Shown piece after piece: positions 1-56,880 of a DNA stretch of 64,000 nt (the stretch's first letter is position 1; each line of letters opens with the position of its first letter). Origin of the DNA: Elysia crispata. Lineage: Eukaryota; Mollusca; Gastropoda; Plakobranchidae. The stretch is taken from the NCBI GenBank assembly GCA_033675545.1, contig JAWDGP010001473.1, forward strand, positions 1,567,001 through 1,631,000, read 5' to 3'. A program made the translations under genes and the position numbers. The notes below the pieces were generated by a model. It did not search any database, was not told where the DNA came from, and worked only from the letters and a program-made list of their open reading frames with translations.

Positions 1-1100
1 TATTAAAATAAACTTGTGATTTTACTATGCCTTGAAAGGCTTTTTAAATCCCATTATTTTGATAATGTTTTGTGAAAATTGAACGATTTTTAACAAAATT
101 ATGGTGCAAAAAGTGTCACCTATGCAGGCCCGAATTTTGAACCTGAAAACATCTCATTAAAAAAGCGTATTTTGTCACCTTATACAAGGAGTTAACTTTT
201 TTTTTTCTGTAATATTGTCTGAGCAGTTGCATGTTTTTACTTTGCATTAGAAAGCACTTTCTCACCACATCAGTCGAGAAGTACATTTATCTCTAATGGA
301 TCATCAGCACTTTAAAATGGTCTTGGTGGAGAGATAAACTGGAAAGAGGGCTGTTTAAAAGATTTTACCCAAATATACTTTACTTATTTGTTTGAAATTT
401 CTCCTTCATGTAAAGAATGTCTTCATGACAATGTGAGGAGAAGTCATATGCCTCAAGGTTCCATATATTTCAAAACTGTACCATGAGTGGCTCCGGAGTA
501 TGGTTCTCAAGGAGAAATATCTGTTATTTCTGTGAAGTTTGCATTTCTTCAATGTAGTTGTCTTCCCCGCCCATTCATTTCAAGGGGCAATCATGCTTGT
601 CTTTTTATAAAAAAGAAAATTGTTCAGATCATCTTGGAAAAACCAACGGAAGTCTTATCTTTTTTAACTTATTTCCCAAAGCATTTATTGAGCTTAGCCA
701 TTGGTTTGTCATTGTTAAAAATCTTTGAACAATTTTTTTTCCATGGGAATTGTGTCAATATTTTGAAAACATAATTTTGATGTGCTGGGAGTATGGAGGC
801 ATTGTTTTTTTTTTTTTTAGTGAAACAAGAAAAGATGTTTTAAGAACAAAGTATTAGTTGTAAGTCTTTACACCCAAGAAAGTAAGCATACAATTGCTAA
901 ATTGAAGAAGAGGCATGATCTTCCAAAACTTAGGATACACATATCCTTCCAAAAGTGATTTTTTTTTTATAAAATAATTTTTTTTTGCATGGAATGATTT
1001 GGTATAGATATTTGTTAAAGTCCTGAATGTAACAAGAGCTTAGCTATGCACATATATGTAAATTTAAATTTCTTGTTTTATCATATTATTGCCATTTCAG

Positions 1101-43606
<42,506 letters not shown>

Positions 43607-46375
43607 ATTGATTAAGATCTGATAAAAAGCTTTATGATCACTGCTCCATTCCATCTACCATCCAAATAAGGAGTCAAGGTACTAAAACACAAAACAAATC
43701 CTAACCAATCACTTCTCAAGGACTGTATTTTATTTCAATTGCTGTCTAGTATACACTTTTAATACCTTTTTTTTAGCTAAATTTGATAACAAAATATCGC
43801 TTTTTAATTTTAAGCAAAGCATTTTTGTTTTATTTGGATTTGTACTTTTACATTGAAAACATTCATGAAATTTTTCTTGTCAATGGATTACACTCAAATC
43901 AAATTCTGTTCTTTGACCACTATATATAAATATCAGTTGAAACTCTTTGAAAAGGATACTGAATATTAATTGCTGATTCTATATGCAACTTTATAGAGTG
44001 TTTGGAAAGAACCCACTAAAACTATCATCTTCTTCAATGTAAAACGAGAATTTGGTTTTTCTTGCATGAGTTGAGCTATCAATGCAAATTGAGTTATTTT
44101 CTTTTTATCAAGTCACATCAATATTTTAAGAAAACTTTGAATGATATAAATCAATAAGGAATGTAAAATTATCAGAACAATCATGGGATCTAGGTATCAA
44201 CTTAATACAATATCTATGCAAGAAAAATGGGAGAGCTTCATTATAAAAATTTTTAATTTAGTAGGCAATTTGTTCCTCGCTGAAAAAGCTTACAATACCA
44301 ACTTTAGTTTGGTCAATTCTTCAATTTGTTGAAGAATAATGCAGATGAAAACATAGGTCAAACACTCTAAATTATGACAGTTAATTTTACATCCTCTTTG
44401 CTAATATCAAGTCTATAATAATCCATTGGTTTATGAAATAATACCATTATCATTATTGATTACTTTACCACTCTATGAAGATTTTTATTCTGATATTTCA
44501 TGTCTTAAATTCTGCAACGATTGGAGGCATGATGTATGCTGAAAAAAAGCAGTTGACTATTTTTAATATGTTTTACAATATTCAATTACATACTTATGTG
44601 GTTGTTTGTCTTAAATGCAAAAATTGTCGTACGAGAAGTAATATATTCCATATCGAAATGCTATTTAAATTCTCTTCATGCATACAAATATAAGTAACAG
44701 AACCATTCAAAAAGGCATGAGACTCTTGTACTAATTTGGTATGCTTCTATTAATATTTTTAATGCTTTTTAAGTAAGACATGTAAGTTTAGGATCCAGTT
44801 CCAAAGAGTCCCTCTTCAGATATTTAAAAAAAAATATATATATATAAAATCAGGAATTGAAAAAGTGCTCTCATTCTCATCCTTTCAATAGGAAAGGAAA
44901 TCTGATACTTGAATTTGCACTATTGAGAGACTCAGAAAAAATGCATTGTTCTAGTATCAACATCTTTGAACTTGAAAATAGGAACACATGACTCATCTGT
45001 GCTAAGTGAAATATATGTTGTACATAAATAAGTCTTTATGTTTACGATTTTTATATGATACAATTTAAAATACAAAAAAAAGAAAGGTTTTCCTTTATGT
45101 GTGGATGTAATAACCATGACATTGTTTTTTGTTGGGGTTTTTTTTTTTTTGCTTTTTTGTTTCTTTTTTTTTTTTTTTTTTGAGAAAATAACAGCTGATA
45201 TGTCTCGCCTTTCCCAACTAAAAATCAAAGCGTTGATTTTTGTGAATAATTACAACAGTGTGCACTATTTCTACTTTCTGAAAAGGGAGAAAAATGACAA
45301 AACAATTTTTCCAATACTGCAGTTAAAAAGCACACAACAGCAAAAGCAATACCATTGAATTCTATCATTATTTTCAACCAAATCAGAACTAAGAGATTAT
45401 ATGCAAGAGGGGTAATCTTAAATTGATTTTATCATTTAATTGCTGGCTCTGAACAAAGACAGAGACAAATTTATTAGAAATTTATTTATGGAATCATAAG
45501 AGCTTCTCTGAAACTTAATTTAAATTTTTATATAGTACTCTCATAAATACAGGTTTAACAGACTTCTATGTGTCAAATGTCAAACAGGAATTATTTGGTG
45601 AGATTTAGTGGTTGTAAACATCGAGAAGTCAAATAACTTTAAACTGAAAAGATGTTTTTTAAGTTTGAAATATATATTTGTTCATTGGAAGACTTCTGTG
45701 ACATATTAAAACACTTTTTTTATATCACAAAGGGATATGTTTGCCTTGAACAAATAACAAAAAAACTTAGGACCATTTTTGATAATATATTTTTATGTTA
45801 CATTGTCATTGTATATAATTAAGATTTTTATGTTTTACTTAAATTTTAAAGGACTTGTTCTCCAATTTCCTTGTTTACTATAACCACCTTGTTGATGTTA
45901 ATTGTTATATGTTTTTTTCTTCCTATTCCTAAGCATATTTGGACAGACCAATATCATTTCAAATTTTATGAAGCCACAAACTGCTTCACAAATGTAACAA
46001 ATAAGATGTAGTTATGAGTATAATTGCTGATTACAATTACCTGATATACAACATGAAGTACAAGGTAAGAGTATGTACAAATAGAGATTAGTCGCTTTTG
46101 ACAGTAGAAAACATATTGCACTCACTTATTCCCTAATTGTATTGATGGATTATTCCATGAGATTTAAGGAAGAAATTCAAAGATATCTGGCTCCAAATTT
46201 GCTAAGAGTAACAGGTACAAACCCTAAATAATAGGCAACTTCAAGGTAACAAATGCAGGAATATGCAAAATTGTGTTGGTAGACTCTACAACATGTTCAA
46301 AGTTGAGGTGGAGATCTGTAAAACGATACTAGATAGAATAATTGCAAATAAATATGTATTTATGAATTTTAAGCT
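43607..46375 (+). other. Probable CadN 3' untranslated region
   Basis: This runs from the stop codon to just past the first AATAAA found downstream (46347-46352), which is followed by a T-rich stretch. The UTR would be about 2.7 kb. It contains a T/poly-T region at 45130-45181 and no convincing open frame. The end is inferred from the signal only. Confidence 0.45.
46347..46352 (+). terminator. Candidate CadN polyadenylation signal
   Basis: First canonical AATAAA after the CadN stop, followed within 30 bases by tttttgttttt. Further AATAAA hexamers at about 46806 and 47168 are alternatives. Confidence 0.4.
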
Positions 46376-47749
46376 TTTTGTTTTTACAATATTTGTGGAA
46401 ATTACAGATTGTTTGAGGTAATCTTTTTTCGTTTTCATAGGTATTATTCAGCATGATCATTTATTTTAGATGTAAAAAATATTTTGGTTTCCCAAATAGG
46501 ATTTATTGTATTTGAGATAAATGAAAATTTTTATTTTTGGAATCAAATTTTACATGGGATTTATTTTCATCTTGACTTATCCATATTTAGGGGGGGTCAT
46601 TTGAATTTCAAGTACAATGACTAATTAATTTTGTAAAAATAATTATGTGCTATATATTTTCATTTTAAATTGTAACATCTTCTCAGGAGGAGTTAAAATG
46701 CTACAAAATCTCTCTTATAATTTTAATATACTATGAAACTTTCAAATTCCAAGTGCCTCTAGGGCAATGCATTTTTTTTAATTACATAGATTAGATGATA
46801 TCCTTTGCAAATAAAACATTTATAAACTTTATTCTAAATGTTCTTTGTTTTTCTTTAAAAGATATGATTGCAGTTTATGCAGAGTTGCTAGCCCAACAGT
46901 ATATAATTGAAGCCAAAAAGTGCACAATCACCAACTTATTTTGGAAAATTTCATGCAAAATTCAAGTTTTTACACTCATAAAATACCTGAATGAGACATG
47001 AATGAAGAACCTCCAACTGTGATGTTTCAATCAGATTAGCATAATAAAATCTACTCTATGAAAAATATGTGATCTGGTTTTATCACAACATAAAGAAAAT
47101 GTAACTAGACCTACCTTGGTGCACACGACATCTCATAATGCCTCCTTGCCTCTTTTTATTATTTAAAAATAAAATAAAGAATTTTATCCATTAAATAAAA
47201 TACATAAGATAGACCTTTAGGTTTTTTTGTTTTATTGAACAATTAACATTTTATCTTATGACTGTGAAAAGATCTAAGTTCAAACTGAGAATGCAAACTC
47301 TTAGTTTCCTCAGCGCCTGTGGTGAGCTCTCCTCACACCCTCGGATGTAACATTCTTCCAAGTTAGTCTTTATTACTGTCCATGATATAATAGTTCAAAC
47401 GCCACACAGCCCCCAAAGACTGACACTGAAAGAGAAAGAGTCATCGTTACTGCATAGACGGTCAAATCGTACAACCTGTTCATGACGAAGTCTCAACAGC
47501 AGGGCTGGACATAGCTTGCTGATGCCGCGAGGCAGTGCTTGGGTCTGATGAATGACTGCATAAGGCCAGACTCTGTTTGGCTGGAGGGCGACCGTGTGGA
47601 GGAGGCTTAATCAGTATGACCGGTTGAAATGCAACCTACTGAGATGTGTTCAGTGCGATTGCCAGGGTCTGTAAGAAAAGTTTTGTCCCATGAAGTCAGA
47701 CTGCGTAAGGACCTGAATAAGGTTTACTCCGTGGCTCACAGTCCACATT

Positions 47750-47870
47750 ATTGTTATGGAGTGAGATAGCAGCTCACCTCGGAGTCAAGCTTCACCATTA
47801 TTACATCTGCTTATCATCCTCAGGCAAATGGGATGATCTAACGTTTTTATCGAACTAGGCAGTTCTAAAA
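47750..47870 (+). mobile_element. Decayed Ty3/gypsy integrase fragment
   Basis: One + frame at 47799-47837 reads ITSAYHPQANGMI and then a stop. The SAYHPQANG motif is diagnostic of the integrase core end of Ty3/gypsy-type elements. The surrounding GC-richer DNA (47280-47880) may be more of the same element but has no clear frame. Confidence 0.6.
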
Positions 47871-48071
47871 GCCGGTTTCTAAATGAAGAATACGTTAAAA
47901 AAAATAAGAAAAAAAAGTTGCATCAGCAAAAGTTTGGATTATACTTCCAAGAATATAAGAGGACTCAATCATCAATGAGAAACTTAAAGGGCTAAGAACT
48001 AATCTAGAATTCAAGATCTCTTACTATGGTGTTTCCTTTGAAAGTGATTGTGCAATTCTGAAATATAGGTC

Positions 48072-48073
<2 letters not shown>

Positions 48074-48126
<53 letters not shown>
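48074..48126 (+). repeat. (AT)n(GT)n microsatellite
   Basis: Alternating AT of about 44 bases followed by GTGTGTG. Confidence 0.95.
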
Positions 48127-51100
48127 ATGTTGTTTTTTTTATTCTTATTCGAACGCTAGTCTCAACAAAGATAAAAGATCACAGAGAAGAATGATTAGAG
48201 CAATGATTGTGCTTTGTCCAATGCCTCTGTGTTGGTCTAGGTTTTGTTTAGTTTTCACATTTAAAATGGCCATAGAAAAATGCATTGACATCATAACAGG
48301 CATAAAATGTAAAAAGGATTAAGTACCAGCCCCTTTCTTTGACAAAATTTTGGCAACTTGTGCTGTTTTCATTTGCAAATTTCCAAGTAGACAGAAATGT
48401 ACAAACATTTTTTGTTTTGTCTGTAAGGTACTGGGGGTGGATGGGATAAGGTTGGTAGTTTTGCCCATGTTTGATTTTCAAGCTCACTCCACACTAAATG
48501 ATGATAACTTGTTTATAAAGAATGCATAGGGGGAAAATCTGGGAAGGCGGTTGGACAGTGGAGGAAAAAAAAAAGAAACCTAAGACTTCGCTGGTTCGTT
48601 TTCTTAAATAATACTAACAAAGGCAGTCAAAAAGTGTACTACATGTGCAGTAAGCTAAAGGAACTTCTTGTATTAGTAGGAGCAGTAGTTGTAGTAGAAG
48701 TTATCAAGTAGTACTCAAGAGTACATGTAATAAAAGTAGTTGTGTGTTCTTCCAGTTCCACTACTTTTTGTGGGAATCTTCTTTCATCTGTACAATGTAC
48801 TTTAATAGCTTGACTTGAGTTTGTCTTTCACTGATTTTAGGCCAAGAGGATACCTCTGATCTTGGATCGTAAGTGCTTCCATGGTGCTTCAACTGACATT
48901 GTATAAAACTTAATTCTTACATTCTGAAATTGGAAGAAAACGATTTAAACTGTCTCTTATTCTGGAGGTACTCCCAATTCATTTATTGCATGTTCTACTG
49001 TACCAATTTGTACATCATCATGCTTGTGCACTCTAAAATTTTGCCCATGGTTGGTTTGAATCCATTCTGAAGTAACAATCAACAGTGCTTTCAATGCCGT
49101 TGTTTATTTTTAGCTCCTAGAAAAGATTTTATTACACGAAAAACAAACTGCATACTCACTTGTTAAACAGATTTCTCTGTCCAAATGCTCAATATCTGCG
49201 ATACCAATGTACAACAGAAATCTTCCGATTTCCCTTGCGCCAAATTGCATAAGTGAAGGTTAGGCAATTTGGGACGATGCAAGTGAACGTGACATCTTCT
49301 TTTCATTTCCTCATTGGAACTGATGTATTCTATGCTGAAAAATGTCTCTGATAAACAGCAAAGTACCTCCAAGGCCAACCCATAAATCATTTCAAGATCT
49401 TATACAAAAAAGACATACATGTACATACCGGTATCTAGAAAGGACTTCAGGTAGTCAGAAAGGAGCAGGTCTTTTCTTTCCCAATAATTATGATCTGATG
49501 ACGGCAAAATATTAATTGTTTTAAAAATGTGAACAGATCTGTTAAGCATTGATGGTACGCAGCTTGAAGCTTTTCAAAATTTAATATCCACTCATCACAG
49601 GAAATAACAGATGATGGAGTAAACGTTTGCCTTTCGTTTCCAGTATAAAAAAAATCTAATGACTTACCGAAATCTTAGAGTCATTAGAAAATCAGAAGAA
49701 AGCTGATGGTTTTTCCACTTTGACGAAAATACATAAATTGCTAGTGTCGGAAGTGTGAACACCTTTATTCATTAAGTTTGTGGGGAAGCAAAGTTGAAAC
49801 AGGTGAGTTTTATTTTTTTTAAGAGAAAGGATTCTTGGAAGAGGAATGTTTTATCAAAAAGAAAGTGCGCGTGAATGGTGAGAAGTGATTGGCAAGTTTC
49901 TAATAGTAATAAGAATAAAGGTATGAAGACCGAAGTATGAATAATTATAATATCAGAAAAAAGGACCAGGGTGTGGAGAAAATCGTCGTAATGTTTTACA
50001 GGCAGCACTATCCAATTCTATAAGTTCAAAGAAGATTGCGTAACTTTTTGGAACCACGCAGATTGGAATCAGAAGAATGTGAATGCTCTGTTATTGACCA
50101 GACATAAAAGTAATACAAATTCTGAAAACTGTAAAAAAAAAAAAATAAAACAAAAGAGGACAATATTATTTGCATGTTGACAGTGAGAGGGTGTGGGTTA
50201 AGTCAGATAGTCTAATTTCCAGCTGGCTAGAAGGACAACACAAATGGTCTGGTTGCATTTGATGTGCTTGCCTCTCCACAAAAGAAGTTTCAAAATTGAA
50301 ACCAAGGACCAAGAACATATTGCTGACTAAATGCAGCTTAATAATTTTAACTTTAATTAGCAAGGTGCCTAGAATCTGCTTGCAATTCTGCCTCAGCACA
50401 GGGTTGAAATTCTTCTTCTAGCCTTATGTTTGTTCCTCAGGTACAGTCACCGTGTCATTTTTTTTTCTGAGCTCCCCAGGGATAGCATTAGTAACATCAA
50501 GTTTAGCAACCAGGAAATGATTAACGCATTTGACTGGGATAAATGTCTCATCGCATGACTACATGATATAGAGTATCAAAAGTACAATCGCAGGGAATGT
50601 GAGTCAAAGGAAAACTTGATGATACATGTATTAACAATTGATGTGGAGGTCGAGATATATATATACATGTATCTTCAAACATATAATATATATATATATT
50701 TTTGGCAAGAGGCAAATTGATGACTCTACTACATATACACTGTATCTTTACCTGTTGGCTGATGGACAACATAGCAACCATCATAATTTATATTGCTGAA
50801 GGTTGTCATTTGGTACAATGGATGCAATGCACAAAACAGGTGCGCTGCTATGTCAGCGTTGTCACAATGGGCTAACTTTGTGTTATCAGAATACCACTCA
50901 TATTAATTATTTTGGAAAAGGGTACTAACAATAACAGTCACAAATGTCTGTGGATTGCATGCATTCCAAAACTTAAATTTTGAACACGGAAGAACACCAA
51001 TTTGGAAGTTCCTGAACACTACTGTATAAATCCAAGCCATCATCAATACAAGTTTAGTTTCATATTCATCAAGAACAATTTGTACTGGCACAAGGCGCAA

Positions 51101-53958
51101 CTAGGAATGTATTTTTTTTCTCCGGCATATGAAAATTATCACGTAATGGTACTATCAAGTGTAAGTGTATACTATCAAGGTGTAAGTGATTCAGGAACCT
51201 TGACATCGACAAAGAAGACGACCATTTGCCAATGTGTAAGCAGCCTCTGCTAAGGTCTTGCACTATACAGCGCTTTGCTGCATATGTTCACTTTACTGAA
51301 TTGCGAAAAATAGCATTTTCTAATTTTTCTATTTTCATTCATGTAATGTGCGTCTTAAATGTCTTGATATATACTTTTAATGTTACTTCCTTGTTCATTT
51401 TGTATTTGTTCTTCTCCCATCAACTTCTTCTTCCCAACCCTTTCCCACATCCACTGTTATTTATGGGTGTTTTTCTTCTTTTTTTTTTTTTTTTTTCAAT
51501 TAATATTGTCTACTTGATTTCATTTGTATCCTGAAATCTGTCCTAAAATTTTGAACTTATGCTATATGAACTATATAAGTTGAATGTGTCAATTGGTAAT
51601 TTTATGTACTGATGGCTTTGCTTTTGATTGCCTATTTCATTAATTGATGAAAGGATCGAATAATAGCATCACAAAAGGAGCCTACAAAATTAACCATTTT
51701 TCTCAAAGAATTTGATCAGAAAGCAACTCTAGATGAAAGATAGATCTTTATAGATAACACATTAACAGTAGATCAGATTGAAATAATTCAAATTCCTCAT
51801 TGAGATAATTTAGTAGAGAAAAAGTGTGTGCATTTGCAGATGAGTTGTGAAGTACATGTATGTATTACGATGCTATTTTCGAAAACATTTGAATCCAGTA
51901 TTAATGTCAACTGCTAGTACTACTTCTGTTTTTTAATTCTTTTACTCTTTTATACAATGACTACCGTTTCTTAAAATCTTAAAAACTTCTGATGATAATG
52001 CCGTTGCTTGTTGCTAATACTGCTTTCACAATAGTGATAAACTAATATTATTCAAGAATTATGCAGGTTTCTGTGAATTTGAATGGATGATATTCTTCCA
52101 AAATGCAAAAGTGACTTTTAGATATTTCAGTAATTCTTTATGCCCAAGTGCCTTCTCTTCAAATTACCAGTATATCTTTTTTATTGCACTAATTTTTTTA
52201 AATAACCACTTGGGAGCACTTATTTTGTATTGCCCATTTAAGTTTGCACTGGATTGAACAACTGAAAAGTTAGGCAGCTTTTGTTTTTTGTTTTTTTCTT
52301 TCGCACTTTCTTTTAAATTTAGTAAAAATCAGTTATGCAAAAAGAGCATGCGCAAGACAAGATATGGTTTCCACTAGTTTTTTTTTTTTAGTTTTTTTTC
52401 AACTCTCTCTCTAAAATAGTTTGAGGTCTGGATCTTTACATTTAATAGTTGATCAAGTTGTTTGCCATTATTACAAGAGTGAATCAAAACTTAAAATTCT
52501 TGACAAATACTATCTAGCATTGGGTACCTCTCACATCTAGGTCTAATTGGAACAGTATTTTCAGGGCAATGCTCTAGCAAAACTATCTGACCATTTCCAG
52601 GACAACCTGTTTGAGACTGATGTATTGTTGGTTTTCACTGTTATTTTAACAAGGCAATGAATTATCGGTGCAAAATAGAGATGGATTATTAGTTTACTCC
52701 ATAAAAGAGACTTAAAGAATATCTACTAAAGTAGGATGTCTATTGTAAACCAGATACACAAAGAAGCTATAAAAGCTCTGTCTGAGTATGGAAATAGGAG
52801 AGAATCAGAGTGTTTGAGGTATGTGTACCAACACCAGGTATTTGCATTTAACAGTAATAACACTATAATTTTATCAAATTCACACTAAAACATATTCAGA
52901 TACACAGGAGCATAGTTTGTTCTTGGTTTGGATATTTAGGTCCATTTCAAAAATACTCTCTTCCCACCCCCGGAAAAAAAAATAAAAAGCTCTTAGCATA
53001 CCGGTACCAAAAAAAATTAAATGCAGAGCAAAATCTTAGGCATGTATTCTTGCAATTTGCTTCATCAACAAAACACTTTTTTTTCTCAAGCTGTCTGTTC
53101 TACTCATACTAAAAAAAATTTGACTCCTCAGGAGCATTCGATTTTTCTGACAAGGGATTTGTTGAATAGCACCTAGAAAGATCAGTTGAAAGAACATCAA
53201 ACATGAATAAACAATTAAAAATACTCAAAACAGTTCATTTTTCTAATTTTGTGTTTTTTTTAGAAGTTTATTGACTGAAAATCAGGGGACTGAAGCCTGT
53301 ACTGTTGAACCTCAGTCACGATAAACAAAAAAAAACCAGCCAAGTTTATGTGCAAAATTTTTTACATCAATATAAAAACAAAATTTGAACTTGAAATTTA
53401 TATATTTTTTTTTAATTTTTTTTTTCCATGGGGGGGGGGGGTGAAAAAGTAAATCAAAGAGAGAGAATGAGCAAGAGGCTAAGATCCAGATAAATGCTCT
53501 GAATGTTCTGAATTTCATTTAATACAAAATTAGTGAAAGCAGAATCAAAATGAGGTATTTGTCAGAAACATGGGATGGAAATATAAGGAAAGAAATAGGG
53601 ACCTAACTTTGGGAACATATGGAAAAAAAAAACATGTTAACCAAAAACAGTGTGTCAACTTTTCTCTGCAACAATGTGGTCTGCTGCCAAATGCCACTTT
53701 AAAACTTGGTCGAGTTCTGCTTCACACTGAAAAACAGATTGAAAAAAAAATTACACATTTTACGTATGAAAAAAAAAAGTCCAACACCAGAAAAGAAAGA
53801 AAATTTGTAAACTGAAGCCTGCTTATCTTTACTTTCATCAAGCAAATTGTTTAAAAGTCAATCTATTTGACTTATTTGGGGTTGTTGATCTTGCTCATAA
53901 CCAAGACATCACACAGTTAATACAGTCAATGTTTTCATTTTCATCTTTATAACGATAG

Positions 53959-54037
<79 letters not shown>

Positions 54038-54090
54038 CAGTAGCAGTAGCAGTAGCAGTAGTAGTAGTAGTGGTAGTGGTAGGAGGAGGA
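53959..54090 (+). repeat. (GTA)n/(GCA)n microsatellite
   Basis: GTA triplets with a GCA-containing block (54036-54060) and a GGA end. Val, Tyr and Thr homopolymer frames are artefacts. Confidence 0.97.
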
Positions 54091-56559
54091 GGAGGTGGAG
54101 TATTTAGGTATGTCACAGAAAGCATACAGAGGTTCCTGATTCTGGGATTGCAAGGTCAGAACAGACTAGTTTTTTTATTTACTGAAATGCAATTTTAGGA
54201 CTATTTGAGACAATAGAAGAAACAAAAACAAATCTACTATTAAAGGCTTGGTTTAGATTTTTAGAAATCATATAAGTCTTGCACAAAATCCAAGTATGCT
54301 TCATGTCACAATTTTCTCCTGCTTCTAAATAAAAACAAAAAATCATAAAATTATCTCTTTAAAATTAAAACCTTTTTTTTTTTTTTAATTTAATTATTTT
54401 CAATAGGTCACACACCAGGAGTATAATTGCCTACATATTCATTTTGAAAGACAACAAACAATTTAGATAATTAATAAGCTCGGAAATGTTCAGGTAGTTT
54501 TCCTATTAAAAATTATTCGCAGGTGATATGTATGGAGTGCTTATCTCTAATAGCTGTTGACTTTGTAATTCCAACTGAATGGAGAAAAAAATGGAAGAAA
54601 CTTAATTTTATCACAAACTTGAACATACATTTAAACGTTTCCTTAAAGTTTAAAGAGGAAGACACAGATCTATATAGTTCCAAGACAAACTAAAATATAA
54701 TTATCATATCCTTTAAAACCAAAATTGGCAAGATATCTTGAAACATTTGAATCACTGTGAGAATATTGAATTAAATATAAGTACAGGTCCATGCACCAAG
54801 TCATTCAGAGGTTAAGAGGCTGCCGTAGTCAGAGAAGATTGTGATTTATTGTTGGTCCAATGGCAAAACAACTAAATCACTAGTCTTCCAGACCACAACT
54901 GCCTTTTAAGGTTAGTGCCAAAGAAAGGTTTTAGCCAGTCCAAACTGTGCCAACGCCCAAAAAAAGAAAAAAAGAACAAAGGAACTAAAGCCAGCATTGC
55001 AAATACTTGTTAGGAATCTAAAGTGTGGGATTATTTTTGTCTATTCATAGATTTATAATGGGAATAGCCTTAGGTATGTAGTGTTTTGAAAGTGAATCAT
55101 TTGGCCCAACTAAACATTTTGCGACTTACACAAGACTGCTCCATAATGACAAGATTCCCAAATAAATTGGCCTTTCAACTTTTTTTATTAAAAAAAAAAA
55201 AAAGGTAAGTACCTTGTAAAATTACACATTCTTTATAATTCTAATAAAGTTTAAAATTACAAGATAAGAGGGAATTTATTAGGTTGGGAGAGAAAAATAA
55301 GGAACAACACTTTCCAAAAAAAAAATTGACTTTCCCACCACTTGAGATGTGAAGTAAAACAATAATATCCAATGAGAAAATTGTCAACTCTACTCTTTCA
55401 GAATACATAAATATAGATCTAGATGAATGAATCACTAGGTTTAATTGATTATTTTAAATTTCAAGGACAAAGAGATGCTGCCCCAAAATGGATCTTGAGA
55501 CAATATATTGTATGTTTCTAAGCAAAGATTTTAAGTTAAATTTGATCTAGATTTGCCTTCACAAACATGTTTTTCAAAGTATATCATGCATCCAAATATT
55601 CCCAAAAATGATGACTTAGGCAGAAAAAAAAAAAAGATGAAAATTTAGAGTTCAATTGTAAGATATATAAATGCTTCTAATTCAAGGAATGTTTTAGTTA
55701 GTGCTGTAATCAAAAGGGAGATGTGGGTTTGATGATGAATTTGTCTGTAATTGTAAGACATCAAACAGGGTATCTTACAAAATTATAAACTGACCTTGCC
55801 TCGAGAAAGCAACTGCGATAGTTTCTTTTTCCAACAACAAATATCATTTTCTTACATTTACCCAAAATTTAATTAAGGCTTAAAAAAATCACACACACAC
55901 ACAAATTTTTTTTTATTGGTACATTCAAAGCTCAGTGACTTGATACATACATACTGATTTTCAACTGCACTTCTATATGAAAACAACTTTTAAAAAATTT
56001 GAGAGTTGTTCATTATTTGCTCTGTACTTTTTACATCTCATTATGTTTGATATTTGACTGAATGATTATCTAGAAAAATCTATAATAAATAATCTCTTAT
56101 GACCAAAAATCTTAGTTTCTTCATTGTAACAAAATTGATGTGTTTAATATTGCAAGGAGGATCAACAAAATCTTAAGTATTGAGAAGAAGAAAAAATTTA
56201 GATCCAGGACCTAAACTATCTTCAACCCAAAAAATTAAATACACACACACAAATTATGGATGGGAGAAAGGAAAGCAAAATCCAAATGAAGAGAAATGAA
56301 ACTTTTTTTCCAATCAGTAGAGCTTGTTTTTTTTTTTTTAATATTTCAAAGCTTTAAAAGGGGATCTCAAATTGCAATTTAGTATCATCGACTCTTTTAT
56401 TAGAAAAGTTTCTCAATAGGCAAATGCTGCATTTCCTTCAGTTGTTAGATAATTTTTTTCATCTGATGGTTATATTATAGGTTTTCCATAAATAATCCTA
56501 AATAGGTCTTTACATTGAATTTTTTTTTAGTAACCATGCGACATACTTTGATGATAAAT

Positions 56560-56565
56560 TTTATT
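56560..56565 (-). terminator. Candidate HNRNPK polyadenylation signal
   Basis: The first AATAAA (TTTATT on +) met downstream of the minus-strand stop at 57957. It would give a 3'UTR of about 1.4 kb. Position only; nothing else supports it. Confidence 0.25.
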
Positions 56566-56789
56566 CAAAACCTTAATTTAAATATGGAAAGTTAGTCAAG
56601 GAAAATTAATGAGTTCATGTTAGCTGATAGGTTAATTCAGAAATGGCAATGTATAAGGGCTCAAGATGCACAGAAGTGTTGGAACAAAAAAGCATTATCC
56701 AATTTGACTGTATGAACAGTTTTAATCAGCAGTTGGGCACAAAAAAGCTTGAGATTAATAGAGTAAAAATTGGCATTTAAAACCCAAAC

Positions 56790-56880
56790 CAGCATTACCC
56801 ACCATTTAAAACACAGTGGAACATTGTTAAACCAAAATTAATATAGTTGGTTTCCTCAAACTTCCATATACTCAAGCCGT
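56790..56880 (+). mobile_element. Pogo-like terminus candidate
   Basis: CAGTGGAACATTGTTAAACC resembles the CAGTRGAACCTCG end of pogo/Tigger elements. The flank and partner end are not clear. It falls inside the presumed HNRNPK 3'UTR or just beyond it. Confidence 0.3.

Larger units (their letters stand above)
46376..56559. other. Intergenic region between convergent genes
   Basis: About 10 kb of AT-rich DNA. Recognised within it: a Ty3/gypsy integrase scrap (47750-47870), (AT)n at 48074-48126, two weak candidate micro-exons on the + strand (48841-48868 and 51195-51236), a (GTA)n tract at 53959-54090 and several T runs. Short open frames in this region show no recognisable family or codon pattern and are not called. 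Confidence 0.6.

Noticed and set aside
49163..49390. Minus-strand open frame of 75 codons
   Set aside because: No recognisable motif, no splice-signal context linking it to HNRNPK, and composition typical of intergenic AT-rich DNA.
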